A stretch of 23,503 nucleotides of DNA, from contig USHZ01000010.1 in NCBI GenBank assembly GCA_900554595.1, positions 1-23,503 of the forward strand, given 5' to 3'. Of this stretch, positions 7,104 to 16,038 are shown piece after piece; the stretch's first letter is position 1, and the number at the start of each line of letters is the position of its first letter. The notes beneath the pieces were generated by a model that had not been told where the DNA came from, ran no database searches, and saw only the letters and a program-made list of their open reading frames with translations. The DNA is from an uncultured Collinsella sp. (GTDB lineage: Bacteria > Actinomycetota > Coriobacteriia > Coriobacteriales > Coriobacteriaceae). A program made the translations under genes and the position numbers.

Positions 7104-7251
7104 GTCATGCGGCGCCAAGCCGCACTTCAAAGGGTTTGTCCCTTTGGTGAAGCGTTGACGGGAGAGGGCCCGTTTCCGGTGTAGGCCGGCGCTTCGCACT
7201 CCGCCATGTCAGAGGTGTCAAACCCCGCCTCTGATGTTGAAGGGAGCATCC

Positions 7252-8607
7252 ATGCTTCTGGTCGCTAACGGTTCCGTTTTTACCCGCAATTCTCAGACCC
7301 CGTTCATTCCAAACGGTGCGGTCGCCATTGACGGAGATACGATCGTCGAAGTGGGCCCCGAGTGCGAGCTCAAGTTCAAGTACCCGGATGCCGAGTACGT
7401 TGACGCCCGGGGCAACCTCATCATGCCCGGACTCATCAACTGCCACACCCACATCTACTCGGGCCTGGCCCGCGGCCTTGCCATTAAGGACTGCAACCCC
7501 ACCAACTTCCTGGAGAATCTTGAGCAGCAGTGGTGGAAGATCGACGACAACCTGACGCTCGACGGCACCAAGGCCAGCGCCTATGCCACGATTCTGGATT
7601 CCATCCGCGATGGCGTTACCACGATCTTCGATCACCATGCGAGCTTCTGCGAGATCCCGGGAAGCCTCTTTACCATTAAGGATGCAGCTCAGGAGCTGGG
7701 CATGCGTTCGTGCCTGTGCTACGAGGTCTCCGATCGCCGCGGCCAGGAAAAATGCGACCAGGCCATTGCCGAGAACGCCGAGTTTGCCCAGTGGGCCGCC
7801 AAGGAGCGTCGCGATAACGACAACCACATGATTGCAGCCATGTTTGGCGGTCACGCCACCTTTACGCTGTCGGACGAGACCATGGACAAGATGGCTGAGG
7901 CCAACAACGGCCTGACCGGCTTCCATATCCACGTGTGCGAGGGCATGAATGACGTGTGGGACTCCCGCCTCAACCGCGGTGGCATCAGCCCCGTCGAGCG
8001 CCTGCTGCAGCACAACCTGCTGGGTCCCGACACCATGCTCGGCCACTGCATCCACGTGACGCCTGCCGAGATGGATATCGTCAAGGAGTCCGGTACCTGG
8101 CTCGTCAACAACCCCGAATCCAATATGGGCAACGCCGTGGGCTGCGCCCCCGTGCTCGAGTTCTTCCGCCGCGGCATCCCCGTGTGCATGGGCACCGACG
8201 CCTACACCCACGATATGCTCGAGAGCCTTAAGGTCTTCCTGATCATTCAGCGCCACAACGCCGCCATGCCCAACGTGGGCTGGTGCGAGGCCATGACCAT
8301 GCTGTTCGAGAACAACGCCAAGATGGCCAGCAAGTATTTCGATCGCAAGCTCGGTGTGCTCGAGGCCGGCGCTGCCGCCGACGTCATCGTCATGGACTAC
8401 AAGCCCTTTACGCCGCTGAGCGAGGAGAACATCGACGGCCACATGCTCTTTGGCATGATGGGCAAAAACTGCCGCACCACCATCATCAACGGCAAGGTTC
8501 TGTACAAGGATCGCGAGTTCGTTGGTATCGATGAGGAAAAGATCAACGCGTGGACCATGGTTGAGTCCAAGAAGCTCTGGAGCACGCTCAACGATCGCGA
8601 CTACTAA
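7252..8607 (+). CDS. ssnA: SsnA, putative amidohydrolase of the selenium-dependent purine cluster
   Basis: The 451-residue cytoplasmic protein is a subtype III amidohydrolase of the chlorohydrolase/guanine deaminase type. It has an N-terminal beta-sandwich, metal-binding His65 and His67 (PGLINCHTHIYSG), a later His pair at about 225-227 (GFHIHVCEG), His265 (LGHCIHVTPAEM) and Asp316 (MGTDAYTHDML). E. coli SsnA (442 residues) belongs to the ygfK-ssnA-xdhD cluster, and its precise substrate is unsettled; a purine-ring or aminohydrolase reaction is likely. The ATG at 7252 is preceded by AAGGGAG; an in-frame ATG at 7234 lacks one. It follows the permease and precedes ygfK, so it belongs to the same purine unit. 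Confidence 0.93.
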   Translation: MLLVANGSVFTRNSQTPFIPNGAVAIDGDTIVEVGPECELKFKYPDAEYVDARGNLIMPGLINCHTHIYSGLARGLAIKDCNPTNFLENLEQQWWKIDDNLTLDGTKASAYATILDSIRDGVTTIFDHHASFCEIPGSLFTIKDAAQELGMRSCLCYEVSDRRGQEKCDQAIAENAEFAQWAAKERRDNDNHMIAAMFGGHATFTLSDETMDKMAEANNGLTGFHIHVCEGMNDVWDSRLNRGGISPVERLLQHNLLGPDTMLGHCIHVTPAEMDIVKESGTWLVNNPESNMGNAVGCAPVLEFFRRGIPVCMGTDAYTHDMLESLKVFLIIQRHNAAMPNVGWCEAMTMLFENNAKMASKYFDRKLGVLEAGAAADVIVMDYKPFTPLSEENIDGHMLFGMMGKNCRTTIINGKVLYKDREFVGIDEEKINAWTMVESKKLWSTLNDRDY

Positions 8608-8622
8608 TTAACAAGTAGATTC

Positions 8623-8658
8623 ACGCGCGTCGGATGTTTCGCCGCATTCGACGCGCGT
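8623..8658 (+). other. Intercistronic hairpin before ygfK
   Basis: ACGCGCGTCG and CGACGCGCGT pair perfectly over 10 bp, extended by GATG/CATT, across an 8-nt loop. Further stems lie at 8662-8682, 8684-8699 and 8713-8738, so the 150-nt gap is packed with hairpins. No T-run follows. Confidence 0.6.
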
Positions 8659-8757
8659 ATAGGCGACCTCCGCGGGGTCGCCGGCGCTTGTGCTAGCGCT
8701 ACACCGTATTTGCGCCCGCCGCGCGGTCTCGCCGGGCGTTACAGAGAGGAGCTCACT

Positions 8758-11757
8758 ATGAGCGACATCATGAGGCCGATCCCGTTTTCGCAGCTGATGA
8801 ACTGGATCATCGAGGAGCATAAGACCCAGGACGCCATCTTTGGCGTGCGCAAGATGGTCACGACCAACCAGGAGGGCGCGCTCCCCATTTTTGACGAGCG
8901 CATCGAGACTCCGTTTGGCCCGGCTGCCGGCCCCAACACGCAGCTGGCCCAGAACATCGTGGCATCCTACGTGGCCGGTTCTCGTTTCTTTGAGCTCAAG
9001 ACCGTTCAGGTTATGGACGGCGAGGAGCTCTCCAAGTGTGTGAACAAGCCCTGCATTGTGGCGCAGGACGAGTGCTACAACTGCGAGTGGTCGACCGAGC
9101 TCGAGGTTCCGCAGGCCTTTGCCGAGTACGTGAAGGCATGGTTCGCCTGCCACCTGATCGCTCGCGAGTACGGCCTGGGAAACCCGGACGGCTTTGTCTT
9201 TAACATGTCCGTGGGCTATGACCTGGAGGGTATCAAGAGCCCCAAGGTCGACGCCTATATCGAGGGCATGAAGGACGCCAGCGGCTCCGAGGTTTGGAAC
9301 GAGTGCCGCACGTGGGCGCTCGCTAACCTGGACAAGTTTGAGCATGTCGACGCCGCGTTTGTCGAGTCCATCCCGGCGCGCGTCTCCAACTCCATCACCG
9401 AGTCCACGCTGCATGGCTGCCCGCCTGCCGAGATCGAGCGCATCGCGACCTATCTGATCACCGAGAAGGGTCTCAATACCTACATCAAGTGCAACCCCAC
9501 GCTGCTGGGCTATGAGTTTGCCCGCCAGCGCCTCAACGAGCTGGGCTTTGACTACATCGTCTTCGACGATACGCACTTCCGCGAGGACCTGCAGTGGGCC
9601 GACGCCGTGCCCATGTTCGAGCGCCTGATTGCCCTGTGCGCCGAGCGCGGCCTGGAGTTTGGCGTCAAGCTGACCAACACGTTCCCCGTCGACGTGACCA
9701 GGAACGAGCTGCCTTCCACCGAGATGTACATGTCCGGCCGTTCGCTGTTCTCGCTGACCATCGAGGCCGCCCGTCGCATTACCGAGCAGTTCGATGGCAA
9801 GCTGCGCATCAGCTACTCCGGTGGTGCCACGGTCTACAACATCCGCGCCCTGTATGACGCCGGCATTTGGCCCGTCACCCTGGCGACCGACGTGCTCAAG
9901 CCCGGTGGCTACGAGCGCTTTAGCCAGATGGCCGGCGAATTTACCGATCTGGACGGCAAGCCGTTCGCGGGCGTCTCGCTCGAGGCCGTGACTGCGATCC
10001 AGACCGACTCGCTCACCAACCCGCTCTACAAGAAGCCGCTGCGCCCGCTGCCCGACCGCAAGGTCGCCGGCAAGAGCCCGCTTTCCGACTGCTTTACCAC
10101 GCCTTGCCGTACGAGCTGCCCCATCCAGCAGGATATCCCTGCCTATCTGGCGGCTGTTGACGAGGGTCGCTACGAGGACGCACTCAACATCATCATCGAG
10201 CGCAACGCCCTGCCGTTCATTACCGGCGCCATCTGTCCGCATCCCTGCGGCCGTGCCTGCGAGCGTGCATTCTACGAGCCCGAGGGCGCCCAGATCCGCG
10301 CCAGCAAGCTCAAGGCCGCCCGCGAGGCCATGACCGCCGTGCTGCCCAAGCTGCGCGCCCAGGCCATCGCCAACGACGGTGAGCGCAACGTTGCCGTTAT
10401 CGGCGGCGGTCCGGCCGGCCTGGCGACGGCGTTCTTCCTGACGCGCGCCGGCGTGCCCGTCACCATCTTTGAGGCCCGCGATTCGCTTGGCGGCGTGGTC
10501 CGTCACGTGATCCCCGAGTTCCGTATCGCCAGCGACGATATCTCGCACGACGCCGAGCTTTGCCTGGCCTTTGGCGCCAAGGTGCAGCTCAACGCCCACG
10601 TGGAGTCCATTGACGAGCTCAAGGCCCAGGGCTTTACCGACGTGGTCGTGGCCACCGGCGCCTGGATGCCCGGCTCTGCGGGCTTGGGCGAGGGCGCCGA
10701 GCTCGATGTGCTGGAGTTCCTCGAGGCCGCCAAGAAGGGCGAGAAACTCGAGCTAGGCGAGGACGTCGTGGTTATTGGCGCCGGCAACACCGCCATGGAC
10801 GCGGCCCGCGTGGCCAAGCGCCTGGCTGGCGTGAAGAACGTGCGCCTGGTGTATCGCCGCACCAAGAAGCAGATGCCCGCCGACGAGGAAGAGCTCGATC
10901 TTGCTCTTGCCGACGGCGTTGAGTTCTGCGAGCTGCTGGCGCCCAAGGCACTCAATGGCGCCGTGCTGACCTGCGACGTTATGGAGCTTGGCGAGCCGGA
11001 TGCAAGCGGCCGTCGCAGCCCCGTCGCCACAGGCGAGACCGTCGAGCTGCCTGCCACCACGGTGATCTGCGCCGTGGGCGAGGGCATCGATGCCAGCCTG
11101 TACGATGCCGCGGGCGTCGAGCACGACCGTCGCGGCCGCCTTGCCGCCACCTCCACCGGCGTCGAGGGTGTCTGGGCTGCGGGTGACTGCCGTCGCGGTC
11201 CGGCCACCGTCGTCGAGGCTATCGCCGACGCCGCCGAGGTCGCCCGTGCCATTGCCGGCGTGGACTTTAACAAGTACGCCGACGGCAACGAGCAGGCCGG
11301 TCGCGAGGACACCTGCTACGAGCGCAAGGGTACGCTCTGCCGCGACAAGCGCAACTGCACCAAGACCCGCTGCCTGGGCTGCGGCTCGGTGTGTGAGGTC
11401 TGCTGCGACGTGTGCCCCAACCGCGCTAACGTGGCAATTAAGGTGCCGGGCCTGGCCAAGCATCAGGTCGTTCATGTCGATGGCATGTGCAACGAGTGCG
11501 GCAACTGCGCCGTGTTCTGTCCCTACCAGGAGGGTCGTCCCTACAAGGACAAGCTCACCCTGTTCTGGAACGAACAGGACATGGAGAACTCCGAGAACGA
11601 GGGCTTCCTGGCCGTGGACGAGGATCACTTTAAGGTCCGCGTCGCCGGCACGGTCCGCACCGTCTCGGTCGATGCCGTCAACACCGGTCTTCCCGAGGCC
11701 GTCCGCCTGACCATCAAGGCCGTGCGCGACAACTATCCGTATCTCCTTAAGAAATAG
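8758..11757 (+). CDS. ygfK: YgfK, putative selenate reductase/electron-transfer flavoprotein subunit
   Basis: The 999-residue protein matches E. coli YgfK (about 1030 residues) over its whole visible plan. A dihydroorotate-dehydrogenase-like barrel (about 1-430) comes first. A GltD-like part follows, with an Fe-S entry segment (CRTSCPIQQDI near 450) and ADP-binding motifs GGGPAGLATAF near 545 (FAD) and VIGAGNTAMDAA near 671 (NAD(P)). Two C-terminal 4Fe-4S segments follow, the first with CLGCGSVCEVCCDVCP near residue 871, the second CNECGNCAVFCP near 911. It is a soluble flavoprotein that exchanges electrons between NAD(P)H and Fe-S partners. YgfK is named from its selenate reductase assignment in E. 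coli; here its place next to xanthine dehydrogenase suggests it is the dehydrogenase's electron acceptor. The ATG at 8758 follows GAGAGGA. It is separated by only 11 nt from the ferredoxin gene. Confidence 0.95.
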   Translation: MSDIMRPIPFSQLMNWIIEEHKTQDAIFGVRKMVTTNQEGALPIFDERIETPFGPAAGPNTQLAQNIVASYVAGSRFFELKTVQVMDGEELSKCVNKPCIVAQDECYNCEWSTELEVPQAFAEYVKAWFACHLIAREYGLGNPDGFVFNMSVGYDLEGIKSPKVDAYIEGMKDASGSEVWNECRTWALANLDKFEHVDAAFVESIPARVSNSITESTLHGCPPAEIERIATYLITEKGLNTYIKCNPTLLGYEFARQRLNELGFDYIVFDDTHFREDLQWADAVPMFERLIALCAERGLEFGVKLTNTFPVDVTRNELPSTEMYMSGRSLFSLTIEAARRITEQFDGKLRISYSGGATVYNIRALYDAGIWPVTLATDVLKPGGYERFSQMAGEFTDLDGKPFAGVSLEAVTAIQTDSLTNPLYKKPLRPLPDRKVAGKSPLSDCFTTPCRTSCPIQQDIPAYLAAVDEGRYEDALNIIIERNALPFITGAICPHPCGRACERAFYEPEGAQIRASKLKAAREAMTAVLPKLRAQAIANDGERNVAVIGGGPAGLATAFFLTRAGVPVTIFEARDSLGGVVRHVIPEFRIASDDISHDAELCLAFGAKVQLNAHVESIDELKAQGFTDVVVATGAWMPGSAGLGEGAELDVLEFLEAAKKGEKLELGEDVVVIGAGNTAMDAARVAKRLAGVKNVRLVYRRTKKQMPADEEELDLALADGVEFCELLAPKALNGAVLTCDVMELGEPDASGRRSPVATGETVELPATTVICAVGEGIDASLYDAAGVEHDRRGRLAATSTGVEGVWAAGDCRRGPATVVEAIADAAEVARAIAGVDFNKYADGNEQAGREDTCYERKGTLCRDKRNCTKTRCLGCGSVCEVCCDVCPNRANVAIKVPGLAKHQVVHVDGMCNECGNCAVFCPYQEGRPYKDKLTLFWNEQDMENSENEGFLAVDEDHFKVRVAGTVRTVSVDAVNTGLPEAVRLTIKAVRDNYPYLLKK

Positions 11758-11768
11758 GCGAGTCTCTT

Positions 11769-12248
11769 ATGGCCAAATCCATTCAACATAACGTGGCCTA
11801 CGTTGCCTGCGGAAGCGGCTGTGCTTCCGCAGGCGGCGACGCCCGCTGCAGCGAAGGCTGCATTGGCTGTGGCGCCTGCGTCACGGCCTGCCCCCACGGC
11901 GCCATTGCGCTGGTCGATGGCGTCGCCCGCGTGGATCGCTCAAAGTGCACGGGCTGTGGCCTGTGCGGCATGGCGTGCCCGCAGCGCGTGATCGCCTTCG
12001 TTCCCGGCTACCAGAACATTCTGGTGCGCTGCAACAACACCGATAAGGGCGCCATTGCGCGCAAGATCTGCGACACGAGCTGCATCGGTTGCGGCATGTG
12101 CGCCAAAAAGTGCCCCGCCGGCGCTATCCGCATTGAGGACAACTGCGCCCATATCGACGGCGCGGACTGCCTGTCGTGCGGCATGTGCGCCGTCGTCTGC
12201 CCGCATGGCGCCATCCACGACCGTACCGGCATCGCCGCCGGCGTGTAG
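11769..12248 (+). CDS. Four-cluster [4Fe-4S] ferredoxin, RnfB/YgfS-like
   Basis: The 159-residue protein has four cysteine clusters of the CxxCxxCxxxC kind: CIGCGACVTACP, CTGCGLCGMACP, CIGCGMCAKKCP and CLSCGMCAVVCP. They should bind four 4Fe-4S clusters. An N-terminal stretch carries extra cysteines (CGSGCASAGG then CSEGC). No signal peptide or membrane segment is seen. It resembles the ferredoxin-like electron-transfer subunits near xanthine dehydrogenases (such as E. coli YgfS) and RnfB C-terminal halves. It lies 11 nt after ygfK and 12 nt before the dehydrogenase, so it is probably their electron bridge. Its precise partner contacts are inferred. Confidence 0.9.
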   Translation: MAKSIQHNVAYVACGSGCASAGGDARCSEGCIGCGACVTACPHGAIALVDGVARVDRSKCTGCGLCGMACPQRVIAFVPGYQNILVRCNNTDKGAIARKICDTSCIGCGMCAKKCPAGAIRIEDNCAHIDGADCLSCGMCAVVCPHGAIHDRTGIAAGV

Positions 12249-12260
12249 AAGGGAATCACC

Positions 12261-15038
12261 ATGGCACAGGAATTCACTTTTACCGTTAACGGCATCGAGC
12301 ACACGACGACCCAAAACAAGCCGCTGCTGCGCTACCTGCGCGACGACCTGCACATCCATTCCGCCAAGGACGGCTGCTCCGAGGGCGCGTGCGGTACCTG
12401 CACCATCCACGTGGACGGTGCGGCCGTCAAGGCCTGTGTGCTGACCACCGCTCTTGCCGCCGGTCGCAACATCGTGACCGTCGAGGGCCTGCCCGAGGAC
12501 GTGCGCGAGGCCTTTGTGTACGCCTTTGGCGCCGTGGGCGCCGTGCAGTGCGGTTTTTGCATCCCCGGCATGGTCATGGCGGGTGCAGCGCTCATCGCCG
12601 AGGATCCCGAGCCCAGCGAGGAGCAGATCAAGTACGCCATCCGCGGCAACGTCTGCCGTTGCACCGGCTACAAGAAGATCATCGAGGGCATTTCGCTGGC
12701 AGCTGCGGTGCTCCGCGGCGAAAAGCAGATCGACGAGGATCTGGAGCGCGGCGACGACTACGGCGTGGGCAAGCGCGCCTTCCGCATCGACGTGCGCAAG
12801 AAGGTGCTCGGCGAGGGCAAGTATCCCGACGACATCGACGAGCTCGACCAGCCGGGTCTGACCTACGCCAGCGCCGTGCGCTCCAAGTATCCGCGCGCCC
12901 GCGTGCTCTCCATCGATACCTCCAAGGCCGAGGCCCTGCCCGGTGTGGTGGGCATCCTGCGCGCCGAGGACGTGCCGGTCAACCAGGTCGGCCACCTTAT
13001 CCAGGACTGGGACGTCATGATCGCCCAGGGCGATATCACCCGCTGCGTGGGTGACGCCATCGTGCTGGTAGTCGCCGAGGACGAGGCGACGCTCGAGAAG
13101 GCCAAGAAGCTCGTAAAAATCGATTACGAGCCGCTGGAGCCCGTGCGCAACATTGCCGAGGCTAGGGCTGCCGGCGCCCCGCGTCTGCATGACAGCTTCT
13201 TTGCCTTTGGCAACACGGTGGAGCTCAAGGACAACGTGTGCCAGAGCCGCCATGTGACGCGCGGCGACGCCGCCAAGGCGCTGGCAGAGAGCGCGTTCAC
13301 CGTGACACAGCGCTTTACCACGCCCTTTACTGAGCATGCCTTCTTGGAGCCCGAGTGCGCCGTTGCCTTCCCGTACAAGAACGGCGTCAAGGTGCAGTCG
13401 ACCGACCAGGGTGCCTATGACACGCGCAAAGAGTGTGCCCACATGTTTGGCTGGGACAACGAGCCCGAGCGCGTGGTCGTCGAGACCATGCTCGTGGGAG
13501 GCGGCTTTGGCGGCAAGGAGGACGTGTCCATCCAGCACCTGGCCGCGCTCGCCGCATATAAGTTCCAGCGTCCTGTGAAGTGCAAGCTCACGCGTGCCGA
13601 GTCGCTCGCTTTCCATCCCAAGCGTCACGCCATGGACGGCACCTTTACGCTGGGCTGCGACGCCGAGGGCAACTTTACCGGCCTGGACTGCGAGATCAAC
13701 TTTGACACCGGCGCCTACGCGTCGCTGTGTGGCCCGGTGCTCGAGCGCGCCTGCACGCATGCCGTCGGCCCCTACAAGTACCAGAACACCGACATTCGCG
13801 GCTTTGGCTACTACACCAACAACCCGCCCGCCGGTGCGTACCGCGGCTTTGGCGTTTGCCAGTCCGAGTTTGCGCTCGAGAGCCTGATTGACTTGCTGGC
13901 AGAGAAGGTCGGCCTGGATCCGTGGGAGATCCGCTACCGTAACGCCATCGAGCCGGGCGAGGTTTTGCCCAACGGCCAGATCGCCGATTGCTCCACGGCG
14001 CTTAAGGAGACGCTGCTCGAGGTTAAGGATGCCTACTATGCGCATCCCGGACACGCCGGTATCGCCTGCGCCATGAAGAACGCCGGCGTGGGCGTGGGCC
14101 TGCCCGATGCCGGCCGCTGCAAGATTCGCATCGAGGACGGCGTGGCTGTGGTCTATGCCGCCACGTCCGACATCGGCCAGGGCTGCAACACCGTCTTTTT
14201 GCAGGACGTTGCCGAGGCCTGCGGTCTGCCGCTGAGCTGCATCGCCAACGGCGAGTGCTCCACCGAGAACGCTCCCGACTCCGGCACCACGTCTGGCTCG
14301 CGTCAGACGGTCGTGACCGGCGAGGCCGTGCGCGGTGCCGCCTTCTTGCTGCGCGATGCTATGGTTGGCATCGAGGCCGGCAAGCCTGCGCCTACCGCCC
14401 CGGTGAGCGCCCATGGCGACGGCGTCAAGATCGAGTACGACGACGGTCGCGCCTATCAGCTGCGCACGCAGGAGCTCGTCGCTGGTCAGGGTATGCATCC
14501 TCAGGACCCCGCGGCCGCCATCAAGGCGCTCGAGGGATGCGAGTTTGGCTACGTGTACCTGGAGCCGACCGACAAGCTGGGCGCCGACGTCCCCAACCCC
14601 AAGAGCCACATCTGCTACGGCTTTGCCACGCATGTGGTCATTCTGGACGATGACGGCCGCGTGAGCGAGGTCTATGCCGCGCACGATTCCGGCAAGGTGG
14701 TCAATCCCATCTCCATCCAGGGTCAGATCGAAGGCGGCGTGCTCATGGGTATGGGCTATGCGCTTACCGAGGATTGGCCGCTCAAGGACTGCGTGCCCCA
14801 GGCGAGGTACGGCACGCTCGGGCTGTTCCGCGCGCCCGAGATTCCGGATATCCACGCCATCTACGTGGAGAAGGACGAGCTGCTGCCCGTGGCATACGGC
14901 GGCAAGGGCATCGGCGAGATCGCAACGATCCCCACGGCGCCCGCCGTACAGAACGCCTATCGCGCGTTTGACGGCAAGCTGCATCCAGATCTGCCCATGG
15001 TGGATACGCCGTACAGCCGCGCCCGTCACCGCGGGTAG
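12261..15038 (+). CDS. xdhD: Selenium-dependent xanthine dehydrogenase (fused 2Fe-2S and molybdopterin subunit)
   Basis: The 925-residue protein resembles XdhD-type enzymes: an N-terminal plant-type 2Fe-2S domain (Cys39, Cys44, Cys47, Cys59), a second 2Fe-2S domain (Cys97, Cys100, Cys132, Cys134), then the molybdopterin-binding small domain (about 160-270) and large domains. Molybdopterin motifs visible include GGGFGGKEDVS, AYRGFGVCQSEFALE and DSGTTSGSRQT; GKGIGE near the end carries the candidate catalytic Glu886. It hydroxylates xanthine or related purines. These enzymes carry a labile Se ligand at the molybdenum, not selenocysteine, and no in-frame TGA occurs. No FAD-binding subunit is present nearby. 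The ATG follows AAGGGAATCACC, 12 nt after the ferredoxin. It ends the operon at the terminator at 15107-15138. Confidence 0.93.
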   Translation: MAQEFTFTVNGIEHTTTQNKPLLRYLRDDLHIHSAKDGCSEGACGTCTIHVDGAAVKACVLTTALAAGRNIVTVEGLPEDVREAFVYAFGAVGAVQCGFCIPGMVMAGAALIAEDPEPSEEQIKYAIRGNVCRCTGYKKIIEGISLAAAVLRGEKQIDEDLERGDDYGVGKRAFRIDVRKKVLGEGKYPDDIDELDQPGLTYASAVRSKYPRARVLSIDTSKAEALPGVVGILRAEDVPVNQVGHLIQDWDVMIAQGDITRCVGDAIVLVVAEDEATLEKAKKLVKIDYEPLEPVRNIAEARAAGAPRLHDSFFAFGNTVELKDNVCQSRHVTRGDAAKALAESAFTVTQRFTTPFTEHAFLEPECAVAFPYKNGVKVQSTDQGAYDTRKECAHMFGWDNEPERVVVETMLVGGGFGGKEDVSIQHLAALAAYKFQRPVKCKLTRAESLAFHPKRHAMDGTFTLGCDAEGNFTGLDCEINFDTGAYASLCGPVLERACTHAVGPYKYQNTDIRGFGYYTNNPPAGAYRGFGVCQSEFALESLIDLLAEKVGLDPWEIRYRNAIEPGEVLPNGQIADCSTALKETLLEVKDAYYAHPGHAGIACAMKNAGVGVGLPDAGRCKIRIEDGVAVVYAATSDIGQGCNTVFLQDVAEACGLPLSCIANGECSTENAPDSGTTSGSRQTVVTGEAVRGAAFLLRDAMVGIEAGKPAPTAPVSAHGDGVKIEYDDGRAYQLRTQELVAGQGMHPQDPAAAIKALEGCEFGYVYLEPTDKLGADVPNPKSHICYGFATHVVILDDDGRVSEVYAAHDSGKVVNPISIQGQIEGGVLMGMGYALTEDWPLKDCVPQARYGTLGLFRAPEIPDIHAIYVEKDELLPVAYGGKGIGEIATIPTAPAVQNAYRAFDGKLHPDLPMVDTPYSRARHRG

Positions 15039-15106
15039 GGTAGGGCGCAGACGGCATTGCTGATGGGCTGTTCGCGCACAACACCAACTGTATATGCTGC
15101 ACCTTT

Positions 15107-15138
15107 GGCCCCAGCTCCATCGCGAGCCGGGGCCTTTT
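15107..15138 (+). terminator. Rho-independent terminator of the xanthine dehydrogenase operon
   Basis: GGCCCC, one mismatch, GCTC pair with GAGC and GGGGCC (10 bp total) across a 6-nt loop, then TTTT. It ends 100 nt after the xanthine dehydrogenase stop. Confidence 0.88.
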
Positions 15139-15207
15139 GTTTGGAGCGGAGGCAGCATCCCGGAATTCGGGCAATCCGGTGGTCAGGGGTTGAGCGAGCG
15201 TCGCGCT

Positions 15208-15299
15208 AAGGATGCCAAGCGTAAAACCTTCAATGAAAATGGCGTAAAAACTACATTGAAAGTAGCGTAAAAACAGCATTGAGAATGGCGTAATTTCGC
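15208..15299. repeat. Direct-repeat array A: about 3.5 copies at a 23-nt period
   Basis: Copies start at 15231, 15254 and 15277, with a partial copy at 15208 keeping the GCGTAAAA part in phase. Consensus core is CATTGAAAATGGCGTAA. Copies 1 and 2 differ at few positions. The array ends 12 nt before the truncated DUF4143 frame. It has no gene of its own and may be an operator or a regulatory iteron set. Confidence 0.85.
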
Positions 15300-15310
15300 A
15301 TATCGCATGA

Positions 15311-15961
15311 TCGCCCGAGCTTGCACACGGCCTTTTGCGAGCTCTTGCCATGAACGAGAGCCAGGCTGTCACGTACAAGACGCTTATAAAGGACGCCTCG
15401 TACGGTGAGGCGGGCCCCGACGAGAGGACCATCGCTGCGTGCCTGGATCTCTTCAACAGGCTCAAGCTGACCGAGGACCTGTGCGGATGGGAGCCGCCCA
15501 TGCGCTCGAAGGCCCGCGTTCGCGTGCGCCCCAAGCGCTACTTCTGCGACCCGTCACTTGCGGCGGCGTTGCTGGGGGCTACCCCTGAGCGGCTGCTTGG
15601 CGATATGCAAACGCTGGGGATGCTCTTTGAGAACCTCGTTCTGTGCGACGTGCGCGTGTTCCTTTCCACCTACGGCGGTGTCGACAACAGTGTCCATTAT
15701 TTCCGAGATGAGAAGGGCCTTGAGGTCGATCTCATCGTTGAGCACGACGGGCGCTGGGGAGCCATCGAGGTCAAGCTGAGTGATGCGAAAGCAGACGATG
15801 GAGCGAGAAATCTCAAGGCGCTGGAGAGGAAGGTACTCTCCAATCCTGCCGCCCAGAATGCCGCGTCGGCGTTTTTGGCGGTCGTGGTTGGAAAGGGGAG
15901 CATTGCCTACACACGCGACGACGGCGTGGCGGTAATCCCCATGGCGGCACTTGGGGCGTAG
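15311..15961 (+). pseudogene. Truncated ATPase-DUF4143 gene, DUF4143 domain only
   Basis: The reading frame after the TGA at 15308-15310 encodes about 216 residues with no ATPase. It begins inside the region that precedes the DUF4143 domain in this family ('LLRALAMNES' type segment) and contains the PD-(D/E)XK-like strands GLEVDLI and AIEVKLS (about 15718 and 15762). The intact paralogue at 18125-19447 has an ATPase of about 220 residues before this point. A Walker A is absent here. A TTG at 15335 or ATG at 15353 could start translation, but the fragment is most simply a remnant after deletion. Nearby repeat array A resembles in style the array before the intact gene. Confidence 0.8.
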
Positions 15962-16003
15962 CGGTTTTGCGGGCGTGCCGTGCTTCCTTTACCGAAAATC
16001 CAT

Positions 16004-16032
16004 TTGGTAAACCTGGCAGCCGTGGGTAGAAT
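16004..16032 (+). promoter_or_regulatory. Predicted promoter of the antisense RNA
   Basis: TTGGTA (16004-16009), 17-nt spacer, TAGAAT (16027-16032; 5 of 6 match to TATAAT). Transcription would start near 16039. Confidence 0.6.
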
Positions 16033-16038
16033 AAGGTC

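Noticed and set aside
8608..10599. 663-residue minus-strand frame
   Set aside because: Antisense to ygfK with no recognisable domain; the plus strand gene is unequivocal.
12261..15038. Selenocysteine coding in the xanthine dehydrogenase
   Set aside because: No in-frame TGA or SECIS-like hairpin is seen. This family uses a labile Se ligand on the molybdenum site, not selenocysteine.
11940..15158. 1072-residue open frame on the minus strand
   Set aside because: It is the antisense shadow of the xanthine dehydrogenase gene, a usual effect of GC-rich codon bias; it has no ribosome-binding site or family motif.
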